A stretch of 52,213 nucleotides of DNA. It comes from an uncultured Parabacteroides sp. GTDB taxonomy: Bacteria > Bacteroidota > Bacteroidia > Bacteroidales > Tannerellaceae. Location: NCBI RefSeq assembly GCF_947855115.1, contig NZ_CANTZW010000030.1:1-52213 (forward strand), written 5' to 3'. The notes under the pieces are model-generated. The model was not told where the DNA came from, made no database searches, and saw only the letters and a list, made by a program, of their open reading frames with translations. The position numbers and the translations under genes were made by a program. This document shows, one piece after another, positions 1 through 8,909 of the stretch; the first letter of the stretch is position 1; every line of letters starts with the position of its first letter.

Positions 1-2
1 AC

Positions 3-1025
3 CTGCCGGAAGTCAACGCGAGGGTCAGGGAGCAGAACCGCGCCACCCGTGAGGCTGTCGAGACCATAAAGTCGCAGCGCATCATCGAGATTACAAATTC
101 CAGAGCCGGAATCAGGAACAAGTCTGCATGGCAGAAACTGATGTTGGCGGACTGGCTGGAAAAATTCTATTCCAACCAGGAGCGCAAGGGTATCAAGCGT
201 ATCGACAAATTGAGAAGCATTATAAAGGTCATCAACCAATACGGCAAAAGTACCCGGATGGGCGACATTGACAAGAAGTGGGCACTCGGTTTCATTGATT
301 GGCTCCAACACACTTATAAAGGCAGACAGGAAAAACTGCTGGAACAGGGAACAGTCGTGGCCTATATCTCCCAACTCTCCATTGCTCTGAATGCCGCTGT
401 CCGTGCGGAATGGCTGGGTGAAAATCCGTTCATGCTGCTCTCGGCTTCGGAACGTGTAAAGAAACCGGAATCAAAACGCCAGTTCCTTGCCATCGAGGAA
501 GTGAAGCTCCTTATAGCCACCGAATGCCGTAACAGAACAGTAAAACAAGCCTACTTGTTCTCTTGCTATTGCGGACTGCGCCTGAGCGACATGGAAACCC
601 TTTGCTGGAAAGACATTATATGCAATGACGGCAGGTATATGATTGCCACCGTGCAACAGAAGACATCCACCCCCATTTATACGCCGCTCTCGCAAAATGC
701 AGTCAAGTGGCTGCCTGAACGGAAAGCGGACGACAGTGACGAGACGTTTGTTTTCGCGGAACTTCCGTCACGCCCGACCACCAACAAAATCCTCAAACAA
801 TGGGTGGAGAAGGCCGGTATTGACAAGAAAATCACCTACCACACAAGCCGCCATACCTTCGGAACGATGATGATGACCGTGGGGGCTGACCTTTATACGA
901 CCTGCAAGCTGATGGGACATGCCGACGTGCGCACTACGCAGATATACGCGAAAATCGTTGACAGCAAGAAGATTGAGGCTGTCAATATAGTTGACAAAAT
1001 GTTCGAGCAGATGGAATCTGACTGA
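3..1025 (+). CDS. Tyrosine site-specific integrase, 5' end cut by the window
   Basis: Catalyses integration or excision of a mobile element by strand exchange through a tyrosine. The frame is open from base 3, so the first methionine at 141 is internal and the N-terminal arm-binding domain is partly outside the window. The visible part has a SAM-like core-binding region and then the catalytic domain: Arg in GLRLSD, Lys in KTSTP, HTSRH, and GHADVRTTQIY with the nucleophilic Tyr. This is the usual pattern of Bacteroides conjugative and mobilizable element integrases. It probably belongs to the mobilizable element whose other genes follow downstream. The family call is secure; the element boundary is not visible. 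Confidence 0.93.
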   Translation: MPEVNARVREQNRATREAVETIKSQRIIEITNSRAGIRNKSAWQKLMLADWLEKFYSNQERKGIKRIDKLRSIIKVINQYGKSTRMGDIDKKWALGFIDWLQHTYKGRQEKLLEQGTVVAYISQLSIALNAAVRAEWLGENPFMLLSASERVKKPESKRQFLAIEEVKLLIATECRNRTVKQAYLFSCYCGLRLSDMETLCWKDIICNDGRYMIATVQQKTSTPIYTPLSQNAVKWLPERKADDSDETFVFAELPSRPTTNKILKQWVEKAGIDKKITYHTSRHTFGTMMMTVGADLYTTCKLMGHADVRTTQIYAKIVDSKKIEAVNIVDKMFEQMESD

Positions 1026-1315
1026 TAAAATGCAATGAATAACTTCGGCATTGGACAAACTATTTTAGTCCGAAAATAGACCTGATTAACATCACGTTTG
1101 CTGTTTTAGGTCTGTATTCAGCTCATTTTTTGTCTTAAATAGTATGTTCCGCTCCAATCCTTCTGTCATATAAGAACGGCTCTGTACGATTGACTTTATC
1201 TGCCCTGAAAATAAACATAAAGTCTATTGAGTGGTCTTTTATACAGATTTTGCCCTTTCATTGGACTTCTTGTGGATAAATACGCATGATAAAGTCTTGT
1301 TTGCGGGCAAAATAA
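1026..1315. other. Intergenic region without a recognised gene
   Basis: About 290 bases between the integrase and the promoter of the next gene. I see no convincing open frame, RNA gene or strong hairpin. It could hold an attachment site, but no repeat partner is recognisable here. Confidence 0.4.
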
Positions 1316-1346
1316 TTGGTTGAATCAAATATAACCGTTAACTTTG
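1316..1346 (+). promoter_or_regulatory. Bacteroidetes-type promoter
   Basis: A -33-like TTGG (1316-1319) lies 19 bases upstream of a perfect -7 box TAACTTTG (1339-1346). Transcription would start near 1353, only about 10 bases before the ATG at 1364. The position also argues against translation starting at the TTG at 1316. Confidence 0.65.
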
Positions 1347-1363
1347 CAACAAAACAAAGAAAT

Positions 1364-2797
1364 ATGACAGAAAAACTCATAGGCCGTGAATATGAATGTG
1401 GTGAACTCGAACGCTGTCTGGAATCAGACCGTTCGGAACTTATCATAGTATATGGCCGTCGTCGCATAGGCAAGACATTCCTTATAGAGCAATATTTTGA
1501 AAAGCACTTCGACTTCTGGTTTGTCGGGGTACGTGGGCTGACAACCAAAAACCAGTTGCGGAGGTTCGCCAAAGTCCTCAAAGAGTATTCCGGCATTTCA
1601 AGCTACCACTTTTCAGACTGGTTTGATGCTTTTGACGCATTGCAGGATTATCTGGAGCATCTGCCTGCGGACAGGAAGAGAATTGTGTTCATTGATGAAA
1701 TGCCGTGGATGGATTCAGGCCGCTCCAATTTCGTAGTTGCATTGGAAAATTTCTGGAATGGCTGGGCGATGAGCCGCGAAAATGTGATGATGATTGCCAC
1801 AGGTTCTGCCACTTCTTGGATGAGGGACAAATTGGTTGGAAACAAGGGCGGACTTCATGCCCGGGTCACATGCCAACTGCATCTTGCACCTTTTACGTTG
1901 CGTGAAACGGAGAAATATCTGGAAAATCGAGGGATGTTCTGGGACAGGTATCAGATATTGCAATCTTATATGCTGTTAGGCGGAGTACCTTATTATTATA
2001 GCATACTGGCACCGGAAAAGAGCCTGATGCAGAACATCGACCTTCTCTGTTTCAGACCCGATGGCAAATTGCGGATAGAATTTGATGAACTGTACAACGC
2101 CTTGTTCTCAAATGCGGATTACTATATTGATACCGTCAAGGTGTTGAGTGCGCATAAGTCGGGATTGACATTTCAGGAAATCGCAAAGGAAATCAAACTG
2201 GAAGGAGGTAAGTTGACCCGTGTACTTAAAAATCTTGAGCGTTGTGACTTTATCGAAAGATGGTCTCAATATGGCAACAAGAAACGGCAGGAAATACTTC
2301 GTCTTACGGACTTCTACACTTTGTTTTATTATAAGTTTATCAAATCGAACAACACCAAGGATGAACAATGGTGGAGCAATAACTTTGATTCGCAAAGCGT
2401 CACGTCATGGATGGGGGTAAGTTTCGAGCTTGTCTGCCTGCGGCATCACAACCAGATAAAAAAAGCATTGGGCATATCGGGAATGGCCACATCGGTTTCC
2501 ACATGGCATTGCAAACCAAACGAGAAAGAACAGACTCCGGGAGCGCAAATAGATATGATTATTGAACGTGCGGACCGTATGATTCATCTTTGCGAAATGA
2601 AATTCTCGGAAGGAGTTTATCATATCTCCCAAGACTACGAGAAAAAACTTCGAGAAAGAATGGGCTTATTCAAATATTTGACCGCGAATAAAAAATCATT
2701 AGTACATACATTTATAACCACTTATGGCGTTGCCAATGGCAAGCACAAGAGCATCGTCCACAGCGAGGTGACAATGGATGACCTTTTCAATTCCTGA
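1364..2797 (+). CDS. AAA ATPase of the archaeal-ATPase/DUF234 type
   Basis: P-loop ATPase of a family common in archaea and Bacteroidetes, usually cytoplasmic and of uncertain role. Walker A GRRRIGKT lies at residues 31-38 and Walker B (VFIDEMPWM) near residue 110. A winged-helix stretch follows. The C-terminal part has an Asp (QIDMIIE) followed by E-x-K (CEMKF), which resembles a PD-(D/E)xK nuclease core, as known for the DUF234 tail. The ATG at 1364 is chosen because the promoter boxes overlap the longer TTG-start version. It is its own transcription unit next to an integrase and is probably element cargo. A defence or element-stability role is possible but not shown. Confidence 0.85.
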   Translation: MTEKLIGREYECGELERCLESDRSELIIVYGRRRIGKTFLIEQYFEKHFDFWFVGVRGLTTKNQLRRFAKVLKEYSGISSYHFSDWFDAFDALQDYLEHLPADRKRIVFIDEMPWMDSGRSNFVVALENFWNGWAMSRENVMMIATGSATSWMRDKLVGNKGGLHARVTCQLHLAPFTLRETEKYLENRGMFWDRYQILQSYMLLGGVPYYYSILAPEKSLMQNIDLLCFRPDGKLRIEFDELYNALFSNADYYIDTVKVLSAHKSGLTFQEIAKEIKLEGGKLTRVLKNLERCDFIERWSQYGNKKRQEILRLTDFYTLFYYKFIKSNNTKDEQWWSNNFDSQSVTSWMGVSFELVCLRHHNQIKKALGISGMATSVSTWHCKPNEKEQTPGAQIDMIIERADRMIHLCEMKFSEGVYHISQDYEKKLRERMGLFKYLTANKKSLVHTFITTYGVANGKHKSIVHSEVTMDDLFNS

Positions 2798-2802
2798 CAA
2801 TT

Positions 2803-3423
2803 ATGATGATACAGCAAATTATACAACGGCTGAGTGAGGTAAACACACTTCTCACCACTTGTAGGCAAGACGATTTCTCTTTTGCCCAGGCTTTGACATT
2901 ATCCCTGTTCTATCGTGATTTCAGCGATACAAACAGCCTTGTAGGTGGGGCCACCCTCTTGGCAAAGGAGAATCCCGGACAACTGTCGGAACTTTCATCC
3001 TCCCTTATTTCGGAAACGGACAGATACCTGTCGCTTGACAGGTCGGTATTGCAGACCGTGGATTTCAAAGCGTTTTTTGAAGAACACCTCAGGCCGTTTG
3101 AGCGTAGATACGAAGAAGCCAAGGAAACCGCCACAATTTTGTGGCAGAACTATTCTGCGGTGAGCAACCGGCTGGACTTCCTGCCGCTGGAGTCCGACGA
3201 ATACAAGTCACTTGATGCGGAATGCGATACGGCAAAAACAGAATATGACAAGGCTCATGCGCGCGTGAACCTCTTATATAACGAGTGGCAGCAGGAGCGT
3301 GACCGGTATTTCTATGTGTACTGTTTCAAGCCGATGTTCCTTGACGTTCTGGTGGAACGCCTGAAAGGTATCGCAGAAAGTATCATTGCCGACATCAGCC
3401 GCATGAAGGAGGACGAGCCATGA
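2803..3423 (+). CDS. Hypothetical protein, helix-rich
   Basis: A 206-residue protein I do not recognise. It is rich in charged, helix-forming residues, with a probable coiled-coil stretch around residues 100-170, and shows no membrane segment, signal peptide or catalytic motif. It starts 5 bases after the ATPase gene and its last four bases overlap the next start, so it is co-transcribed with both. Its place in a mobilizable element suggests an element-specific accessory protein; no function can be assigned. Confidence 0.7.
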   Translation: MMIQQIIQRLSEVNTLLTTCRQDDFSFAQALTLSLFYRDFSDTNSLVGGATLLAKENPGQLSELSSSLISETDRYLSLDRSVLQTVDFKAFFEEHLRPFERRYEEAKETATILWQNYSAVSNRLDFLPLESDEYKSLDAECDTAKTEYDKAHARVNLLYNEWQQERDRYFYVYCFKPMFLDVLVERLKGIAESIIADISRMKEDEP

Positions 3424-3833
3424 CCCGGACAGACCTGTTGCAGGAGACATCCGCATGGATGGACACCGTTGACCTCGCCCTGTGCCTGTTCATCTACGAG
3501 GTGTGCAACGACTGTCAGTTCGAGTACGTGTCGGGCAGCGACTTCGTGAACTTCATGAACCTGAAACCCACATCACGGGCTGTTGCCGTGCGCCCGAAAG
3601 AGAACCTGCGTGTCTGCTACATGGTGTTTTCCGTCTCGCAGACCATCAGGCCGCATGAGCGTGGCAAACTTTGGGCAGAAGAGTTTCTGAAACGCTGCGG
3701 CATATCCAAGTCATACTACGACAAGCACCGCAGTGATGTATGCGGCAAGGGTACGACAGAAGAGAACCGTGAATACCGCAAATCCGTTGACAAGGCTATC
3801 GAAAACGCGAGAAGGTTTAGAAACACCCCGTAA
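3420..3833 (+). CDS. Hypothetical protein of the mobilizable element
   Basis: A 137-residue protein whose ATG overlaps the stop of the preceding gene (ATGA), indicating translational coupling. The N-terminal half is moderately hydrophobic and Cys-containing but not a clear membrane helix; the C-terminal half is basic and helical. No known domain is visible. It is followed by a strong hairpin at 3876-3920 that probably ends the unit. Confidence 0.65.
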   Translation: MTRTDLLQETSAWMDTVDLALCLFIYEVCNDCQFEYVSGSDFVNFMNLKPTSRAVAVRPKENLRVCYMVFSVSQTIRPHERGKLWAEEFLKRCGISKSYYDKHRSDVCGKGTTEENREYRKSVDKAIENARRFRNTP

Positions 3834-3875
3834 CTGCCCGCCAGTCCCCCATTTGAGATAACATTTTCCCATCAT

Positions 3876-3920
3876 GGCAGTGCGCCATACTGTTGAATGC
3901 CAGCAGTATGGCGCACTGCC
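3876..3920 (+). terminator. Perfect 17-bp inverted repeat, probable terminator
   Basis: Arms at 3876-3892 and 3904-3920 are exact reverse complements, separated by 11 bases. The downstream arm is followed by GCTTTTA, a weak T-run. It lies between the end of one gene set and the promoter of the next. A terminator is the simplest reading; a protein-binding or recombination site is the alternative. Confidence 0.55.
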
Positions 3921-3951
3921 GCTTTTATGCACTTTCCCCATTCGCCCCACA

Positions 3952-3981
3952 TTGTCCCCTTTTGAGTCCAAAGTAACTTTG
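3952..3981 (+). promoter_or_regulatory. Bacteroidetes-type promoter before the HTH gene
   Basis: TTG at 3952-3954 and a perfect -7 TAACTTTG at 3974-3981 are separated by 19 bases. The next start codon is at 4081, leaving a leader of about 90 bases. Confidence 0.65.
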
Positions 3982-4080
3982 CAAACGAAACGGAAGGCAA
4001 CAAAAGGCTAAATGCCAATGTGTTCCACACCGTTGTGACAGGATTTGAAAGACAGTTGAAACAATAAAAGGACAAGTGAC

Positions 4081-4323
4081 ATGGAGAATGAACGCAACTT
4101 AATGACCACCACCGAAGCGGCCCGGTATCTCGGAGTGAAACCGAGCTATCTCTACAAGATGATGATGCGCCGCGCAATCCCTTACTACAAGCCGGGAGGC
4201 AAGCTGTGCTTCTTCGCAAAGGAAGACCTTGATGCCTGGCTGAAACGGGTAAGGGTAAAGTCGCAGGACGAGATAGACAGCGAGACTTCACGGTATCTGG
4301 CAAACCGTGAGAAGGACAAATGA
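4081..4323 (+). CDS. Excisionase-like helix-turn-helix protein (HTH_17)
   Basis: An 80-residue DNA-binding protein of the excisionase/MerR-like HTH_17 family. The pattern TTTEAARYLGVKPSYLY forms the helix-turn-helix, followed by a wing (PYYKPGGKLCFF) and KEDLDAWL, which is the standard ending of this domain. Such proteins act as directionality factors or as activators of mobilization genes. It has its own promoter and precedes the mobilization block. The family call is firm; the target DNA is unknown. Confidence 0.85.
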   Translation: MENERNLMTTTEAARYLGVKPSYLYKMMMRRAIPYYKPGGKLCFFAKEDLDAWLKRVRVKSQDEIDSETSRYLANREKDK

Positions 4324-4351
4324 TTTATCCACTTATAAAAACAGAAACAGT

Positions 4352-4825
4352 ATGAACGATTCAAACATGACCGGTACAGGCATCAGGAATGCCGTACCGC
4401 AGGATTCCACAAACAAGGAAACCAAGACAAAGACGACACGCTCCGCCATCGGAGCGAAAGCGCAGACCATTCTGGATTTTCTCCGACGCTGCACGCCTTA
4501 CGAGGCGGACTCCATCCGTGTGATGGTCGGTTATGCCACCGGCAAGGGTGATACCGAAACGATTGAGGCAACCGACCAGCTTGCCGTAAACCGCTTTCTC
4601 AACCACGGGCTTATAAAGGAAAACGGAACAAGCAATGAAACTGTAATGAGACACCGGCAGGAACGTGCGCAGAAGCTGATGGAAGCCGTCAAGGAGTTCG
4701 TCAACATCGGCCAGCTATGCCGTGTCAGTGTCACACTGATGAAAATCTCATCGGACTTCAAGGCCGTGGAGGATGCACGACAACACTTGCAATCACAACC
4801 TCCCACTACTGCGGGCAGGAGTTGA
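4352..4825 (+). CDS. Hypothetical mobilizable-element protein
   Basis: A 157-residue protein starting at the ATG at 4352; an upstream in-frame codon at 4307 would overlap the HTH gene and is not needed. It has a polar, Thr/Lys-rich N-terminus (about 30 residues) and a helical remainder beginning AKAQTILDFLRRC. No membrane segment or catalytic motif is visible. Proteins of this size and position, between an excisionase-like gene and mobC, recur in Bacteroides mobilizable elements, but I cannot assign a function. Confidence 0.7.
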   Translation: MNDSNMTGTGIRNAVPQDSTNKETKTKTTRSAIGAKAQTILDFLRRCTPYEADSIRVMVGYATGKGDTETIEATDQLAVNRFLNHGLIKENGTSNETVMRHRQERAQKLMEAVKEFVNIGQLCRVSVTLMKISSDFKAVEDARQHLQSQPPTTAGRS

Positions 4826-5178
4826 CAACAAGGCAATCGGAGTGTCGGCAGTCAAGAACCACCCTCTGTGAACTTTTGCGAAATAAGGGGAACAGAAATG
4901 TCCGATACTCCGATGTCGTTTCCCTGCAAAGATGTCGGCAGCCCCGACAAGGAACAGCGGCAGAAGCTGCAACGGCTTGTAGGGATAACCGACAACAATG
5001 CCGAAACCATTTGTTGCACCCCCCATCCTTTTATACACAGCCGACAGATTCCGTAAGGTATTTGTGGACATCCATCCGGCAGGGTGAACCGTATTGGGGA
5101 AGCAGGGAATGGCATCCTATTACAAGATATGCCGGTGTATTACACTCCCTGACGGTCATTCCATACACGGCACTCTTG
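4826..5178. other. Non-coding stretch upstream of the origin of transfer
   Basis: About 350 bases without a convincing gene. Short frames exist in several registers but show neither family features nor plausible composition. The region leads into the hairpin and GC-rich core of the putative oriT and probably carries relaxosome-binding DNA. Confidence 0.4.
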
Positions 5179-5230
5179 CCATTGTCCGACAGTGACAATG
5201 GGGAACGCCGCTCGCAGGCTCGCACCGTAA
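5179..5230 (+). other. oriT: Putative origin of transfer (oriT)
   Basis: An 8-bp inverted repeat, CCATTGTC (5179-5186) and GACAATGG (5194-5201), precedes a GC-rich core at 5211-5230 that contains GGCTCGCACC followed by GTAA. The same core (GGCTCGCACC then TTAA) occurs at 31481-31495, in the same position ahead of the second MobC gene. Shared core plus location directly upstream of relaxosome genes supports oriT. The nick position is not determined. Confidence 0.6.
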
Positions 5231-5262
5231 TAAGCCTATTGTATCACTTTAATCACTTTTTT

Positions 5263-5724
5263 ATGAATACAGAACAGGATATATCACAGCATACAGAAGA
5301 TGCCCAAAATACCGAAACCAAACACGAAAGACGGAACTCTACTATCTCGTTCCGTGTCAGCAGAACGCAACGGGAACATATCGGAAGGTTGGCCGACAAG
5401 TGCGGCATGACCCTCAGCGACTATGTGCTGGCACGGTCGTACAATTATAGACCCAAAGCGCGACTGACCCCAAGACAGGAGGCAGTACGTGACGAACTCA
5501 TCATGGCACGGAGCGATTACGCCAGATACACGTCCATGCTCAACGCCATGCCGCAGGAGGAACGACGTGCGATGTTCCGCAACCAGACGTGGATGGTCGG
5601 TGCATTGCAACTGCTCGGTAGGACAGCGGAAGTGGTTACAAAGTTGATTGACAGCCATTTTTCACCGAACTGGATTCCGGAAACTCCCCAAATACAAGAA
5701 CAACAGAAACAGAAGAATAGTTAA
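5263..5724 (+). CDS. mobC: MobC-like relaxosome accessory protein
   Basis: A 153-residue DNA-binding protein predicted to bind oriT and help the relaxase. The core SFRVSRTQREHIGRLADKC looks like a ribbon-helix-helix strand and helix, followed by GMTLSDYVLARSY and the PKARLTP segment typical of the MobC/RHH group. The ATG at 5263 lies just after the oriT core; a longer upstream reading of the frame crosses the oriT and is rejected. Its stop overlaps the presumed relaxase start. A homologue with a nonsense codon is at 31518. Confidence 0.82.
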   Translation: MNTEQDISQHTEDAQNTETKHERRNSTISFRVSRTQREHIGRLADKCGMTLSDYVLARSYNYRPKARLTPRQEAVRDELIMARSDYARYTSMLNAMPQEERRAMFRNQTWMVGALQLLGRTAEVVTKLIDSHFSPNWIPETPQIQEQQKQKNS

Positions 5725-6938
5725 TAGGTAAGGCAAAATCCATCAGTCACGGGATAAACGACATCCGGTACATCACAGGAGAGTCGAGGAATAAGAAGCA
5801 TCCCGAACTGATATACCACGTCAAGGATAACTTGCTTCCATGCAGACTTGATGCGCAAGGCATATGGGACATGATGAAAGCCCATGCACCGAAAGGCAAG
5901 AACGTTATCCGCATTGAAATCAGTCCGGCAAAGGAGCATACGGAACACTTTACCATGAAAGACTGGGAAAAGCTATGGAATGACTTTATCCGGGAGTATG
6001 ACTGTATAGAGTTTAGGAACAGGCAAGGTGAAATCTATTCCCACAAGACAAACCTTTCCGGAAGTATATACAGCGTGTGGCTGCACTTGGAATCAAAGAG
6101 TGGCATCCCCCATCTACACGCCGCAGTCTGCCGCAAGGATAAGGAAGGCAGAACCAACAATGACCACAACATACATTTACGCGCACAGTATGCGGCGGAG
6201 TGTGTGGCCCGAAAGAGAGGTTGGACTACGGCAATGGACATCCGCAGGACGAATGCCGATGAAGTTGCAGCAGGACTTATGGAAGTTTTACGTTCAATGC
6301 CGTCATGGTCATGGGACGATTATGTCGCAAAGATACGGGCAAAAGGCTACACACTCGAAGAACGGCGGGACAAGAAATGTGTATTGCGCGGTTATACGGT
6401 CGGTGTCGGGGATGTCATCTACAAGGCTTCGGAACTCGGCAAAGACCGTAACCTGATGGTTTCGAAGATTGAAGCGACATGGAACAAACTGCACAACCAG
6501 TCTGTAACAGAGTTAAATCAGAATGGCAACAAGCTCAAGACACTGGCTGCAACAACTCCTGAAGCAAAACCTGAAACAGTTTGCGACAAACCTGTTATAG
6601 ATTATTCCATATGGCGTGAGGGAACATCAAGATATGGGCTTACACATGATGGCAAGGATTACAAGTTCTATATCCCCGATAATGTCATGCAACTATTCGA
6701 TGACGAGTTCGAATACCGTGAAACGGTGAATCATAAAGAACTGGCCGACTATGCAGTGGCCTTGTTTGTCGGCATGATGAGCGTTCCGGCTGTTCCGTCC
6801 GGTAGCGGAGGCGGCACTTCCAACGACTTGCCTTGGGGACGGAATGAAGACGAGGATGAAATGGAACGTGCCCGGAGGTGTGCCCGTGCAGCCATTAAGA
6901 AATTTGGAAAGAAACCGAAATCATCAATCAGACGATAG
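5724..6938 (+). CDS. Relaxase/mobilization nuclease, unusual start
   Basis: Nicks oriT and stays covalently attached to the DNA during transfer. The catalytic Tyr is expected in the N-terminal SISHGINDIRYIT segment, and metal-binding histidines lie in PHLHAAVCR and DHNIHL. A flexible Gly/Ser patch and basic tail follow. By alignment with the copy at 31943, which starts MIAKAKAISHG, coding begins at about 5721-5727, but no ATG, GTG or TTG is present there: the codons read TTA ATA GGT. The next usable start, TTG 5832, would remove the catalytic Tyr. Either ATA at 5724 is used, coupled to mobC, or a two-base deletion removed the start codon. Confidence 0.8.
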   Translation: MGKAKSISHGINDIRYITGESRNKKHPELIYHVKDNLLPCRLDAQGIWDMMKAHAPKGKNVIRIEISPAKEHTEHFTMKDWEKLWNDFIREYDCIEFRNRQGEIYSHKTNLSGSIYSVWLHLESKSGIPHLHAAVCRKDKEGRTNNDHNIHLRAQYAAECVARKRGWTTAMDIRRTNADEVAAGLMEVLRSMPSWSWDDYVAKIRAKGYTLEERRDKKCVLRGYTVGVGDVIYKASELGKDRNLMVSKIEATWNKLHNQSVTELNQNGNKLKTLAATTPEAKPETVCDKPVIDYSIWREGTSRYGLTHDGKDYKFYIPDNVMQLFDDEFEYRETVNHKELADYAVALFVGMMSVPAVPSGSGGGTSNDLPWGRNEDEDEMERARRCARAAIKKFGKKPKSSIRR

Positions 6939-6947
6939 CAAAGACTT

Positions 6948-7526
6948 ATGGCAAACAAGAAATTCGATTACAGTAATGATATGATACAAGGCGATGTTCC
7001 GCAAGATGAAAATGATAATAAAGAAATCCTGCGTCACCAGCGTCTTGAGCAGCGTAATAATGCGTTGGCAAACGAGTTCCGAGACCTCAAACCGGAAATC
7101 GGCAGGGCTTACAACCAACTATGCAACCTTGTCGAGAAATCTAGAGTGCTTTCCGAAACCATACTCAACCTGCTTGAACTTTTGAAAACCGCCCTGCCTG
7201 TCAGACTGACCGATGAAGATAAGAAAGCGTTACAAGACGAACTGCACGGCATAGCAGACCATGCCGTCACAAAAATCCGCAAGGAGCGTGAGAGGGTGGA
7301 GAATGACATTCATAGGGATACGAGCCGCATATTCCTTACCCCGGCAACTTTTTGGTGCATAGTCATGGCGATAATCATATTGACCTCATTTTTTGCTTGC
7401 ACCATGGTCGCCAACGAATACTTTATCCATAGTGACCTGCTGGGAAAACTTGTCGTGTACACGGCGGCTGCATTGTTTTTCTGTATAGTGGCGGTCATTC
7501 TTGTTTGCCATAAATTAAATCAGTAA
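6948..7526 (+). CDS. Mobilization-associated membrane protein
   Basis: A 192-residue protein with a long charged, helical cytoplasmic part (residues 1-125) and two C-terminal membrane segments, about 135-155 and 165-187. It follows the relaxase by 9 bases. A diverged homologue follows the second relaxase (33155-33676), so the gene belongs to the mobilization module, perhaps anchoring the relaxosome at the membrane. That role is inferred from context only. Confidence 0.72.
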   Translation: MANKKFDYSNDMIQGDVPQDENDNKEILRHQRLEQRNNALANEFRDLKPEIGRAYNQLCNLVEKSRVLSETILNLLELLKTALPVRLTDEDKKALQDELHGIADHAVTKIRKERERVENDIHRDTSRIFLTPATFWCIVMAIIILTSFFACTMVANEYFIHSDLLGKLVVYTAAALFFCIVAVILVCHKLNQ

Positions 7527-7544
7527 ACCAATTATATAAAATGT

Positions 7545-8744
7545 ATGACTACAATCAAAGTAAAGTTCCGTCCGTCAACGGTCAAAGACCGGCCGGGAAG
7601 TATTGTATATCTTGTAACTCACCGCCGGACGGTAAGACAGATTACTACCGGTTATAAAATCTTTCCTTTTGAATGGGGTGAGAAACAATCAAAAGTCATT
7701 TGCTGTGACAATGAACGTATTGGTATCATCCGGCCTATCATTCAAGGAATACGCAGAGATATAGAGAAGCTGAATCAGGTTATAAACCGGTTTGATAATC
7801 AGTACGCCGAATACACTTCGGATGAGATTGTCGCAGAGTTCCAGAGACTTTCCCAATCGGATACCTTTTTCTCTTACATGGAGGGAGTGATTCTGCGGCT
7901 CAGGCAGTTGAATCATACTGGGACCGCCAATAACTATCGTGCCGCATTGGGCAGCTTCAAAAGATTCTGGAATAATGAGGATGTATTTATCGAATCCATT
8001 GACCATTTTCTGATAGAGGATTATCAGGCTTATCTCATCTCCACAGGTGTCAAGCCCAACTCCATCTCCTTTTATATGCGGATTCTGCGTGCTGTCTATA
8101 ACCGTGCCGTGGAACAGGAACTCGTCCAGGACCGCAAGCCTTTCCGTTCGGTATTCACCGGTGTGGAGAAAACTCTTAAACGGGCCATTTCAATCAGTGA
8201 CATCAAACGCATAAACAATCTGGAACTTTCTTCAAAACCAAATCTCGAATTTGCACGTGACATTTTCATGTTCCTTTTCCTTTGTCGCGGTATGTCATTC
8301 ATAGACGCGGCGTTCCTGAAGAAAATGGATGTCAGGAACGAAGTGATAAGTTATCGCCGTCACAAGACCAACCAGTACCTTCACATAAAGGTTGTGAAGC
8401 CTATCCAGGATTTGATTGACCGTTACTCTATCAGTGAATCCCCCTATTTGCTTCCTATAATCTCCAGGCCGGGTATTGGTGAACGGAAACAATATGAAGC
8501 GGCATTGCGCCGTATCAACAATGCACTCAAAACCATCGCTGAGATCATCAAGTTACCGATTCCCCTTACAACGTATGTAACGCGGCACGCATGGGCTACA
8601 ATTGCCAAGTCCAAGAATGTTCCGGTCAATGTCATATCGGATGCGCTGGGTCACGACTCTGTAAGTACTACACAGATATATCTTGCGTCAATTGACACCA
8701 CAGTTATTGATCGTGCAAATGATATGGTTATTAGGGATTTATAA
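7545..8744 (+). CDS. Tyrosine recombinase, candidate DNA invertase
   Basis: A 399-residue tyrosine recombinase with an N-terminal arm-binding-like part, a SAM-like core-binding domain (about 105-205) and a catalytic domain. Catalytic boxes: Arg in LCRGMSF, Lys in HKTNQYL, TRHAWAT (Tyr-Val-Thr replacing the usual first His), and LGHDSVSTTQIY with the nucleophile. The ATG at 7545 is used; another ATG at 7541 is in a different frame. Immediately downstream are two inverted recombinase-type sites enclosing promoter boxes. In Bacteroides, recombinases of this class invert adjacent promoters, so this is the likely invertase. An element-integrase role is the alternative. Confidence 0.88.
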   Translation: MTTIKVKFRPSTVKDRPGSIVYLVTHRRTVRQITTGYKIFPFEWGEKQSKVICCDNERIGIIRPIIQGIRRDIEKLNQVINRFDNQYAEYTSDEIVAEFQRLSQSDTFFSYMEGVILRLRQLNHTGTANNYRAALGSFKRFWNNEDVFIESIDHFLIEDYQAYLISTGVKPNSISFYMRILRAVYNRAVEQELVQDRKPFRSVFTGVEKTLKRAISISDIKRINNLELSSKPNLEFARDIFMFLFLCRGMSFIDAAFLKKMDVRNEVISYRRHKTNQYLHIKVVKPIQDLIDRYSISESPYLLPIISRPGIGERKQYEAALRRINNALKTIAEIIKLPIPLTTYVTRHAWATIAKSKNVPVNVISDALGHDSVSTTQIYLASIDTTVIDRANDMVIRDL

Positions 8745-8769
8745 AGACGATAATGTTAAGCAAAAACAT

Positions 8770-8790
8770 CCGTTTCTCCACAAGAAACGG
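8770..8790 (+). repeat. Left inverted repeat of the invertible segment
   Basis: A 21-bp site with arms CCGTTTCT and AGAAACGG around a 5-base centre CCACA. It is the exact reverse complement of 8945-8965. With flanking bases the palindrome extends to 12-bp arms (8766-8794). Two inverted arms around a short asymmetric centre is the architecture of a tyrosine recombinase core site. Confidence 0.88.
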
Positions 8791-8800
8791 ATGTTGAATA

Positions 8801-8808
8801 CAAAAGTA
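8801..8808 (-). promoter_or_regulatory. Perfect -7 box inside the invertible segment, facing left
   Basis: TACTTTTG on the minus strand matches TAnnTTTG fully. A TATG (minus strand of 8827-8830) 18 bases upstream is a partial -33 match. In the sequenced orientation it would transcribe away from the operon. Confidence 0.55.
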
Positions 8809-8909
8809 CATAAAAATCCTGAATAGCATATCATTAGGACTGATAAATCTTTCGAGGGTTGCTTACAAACAGATTTTTCATCACGCAAATAAGGTTTATT
8901 AGGTTTTAT

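Noticed and set aside
1316..1363. TTG start for the AAA ATPase
   Set aside because: The promoter -33 and -7 boxes overlap this stretch; ATG 1364 fits better.
4868..5056. 62-codon frame before the oriT
   Set aside because: No family features; it lies in the DNA expected to bind the relaxosome and competes with other frames of similar quality.
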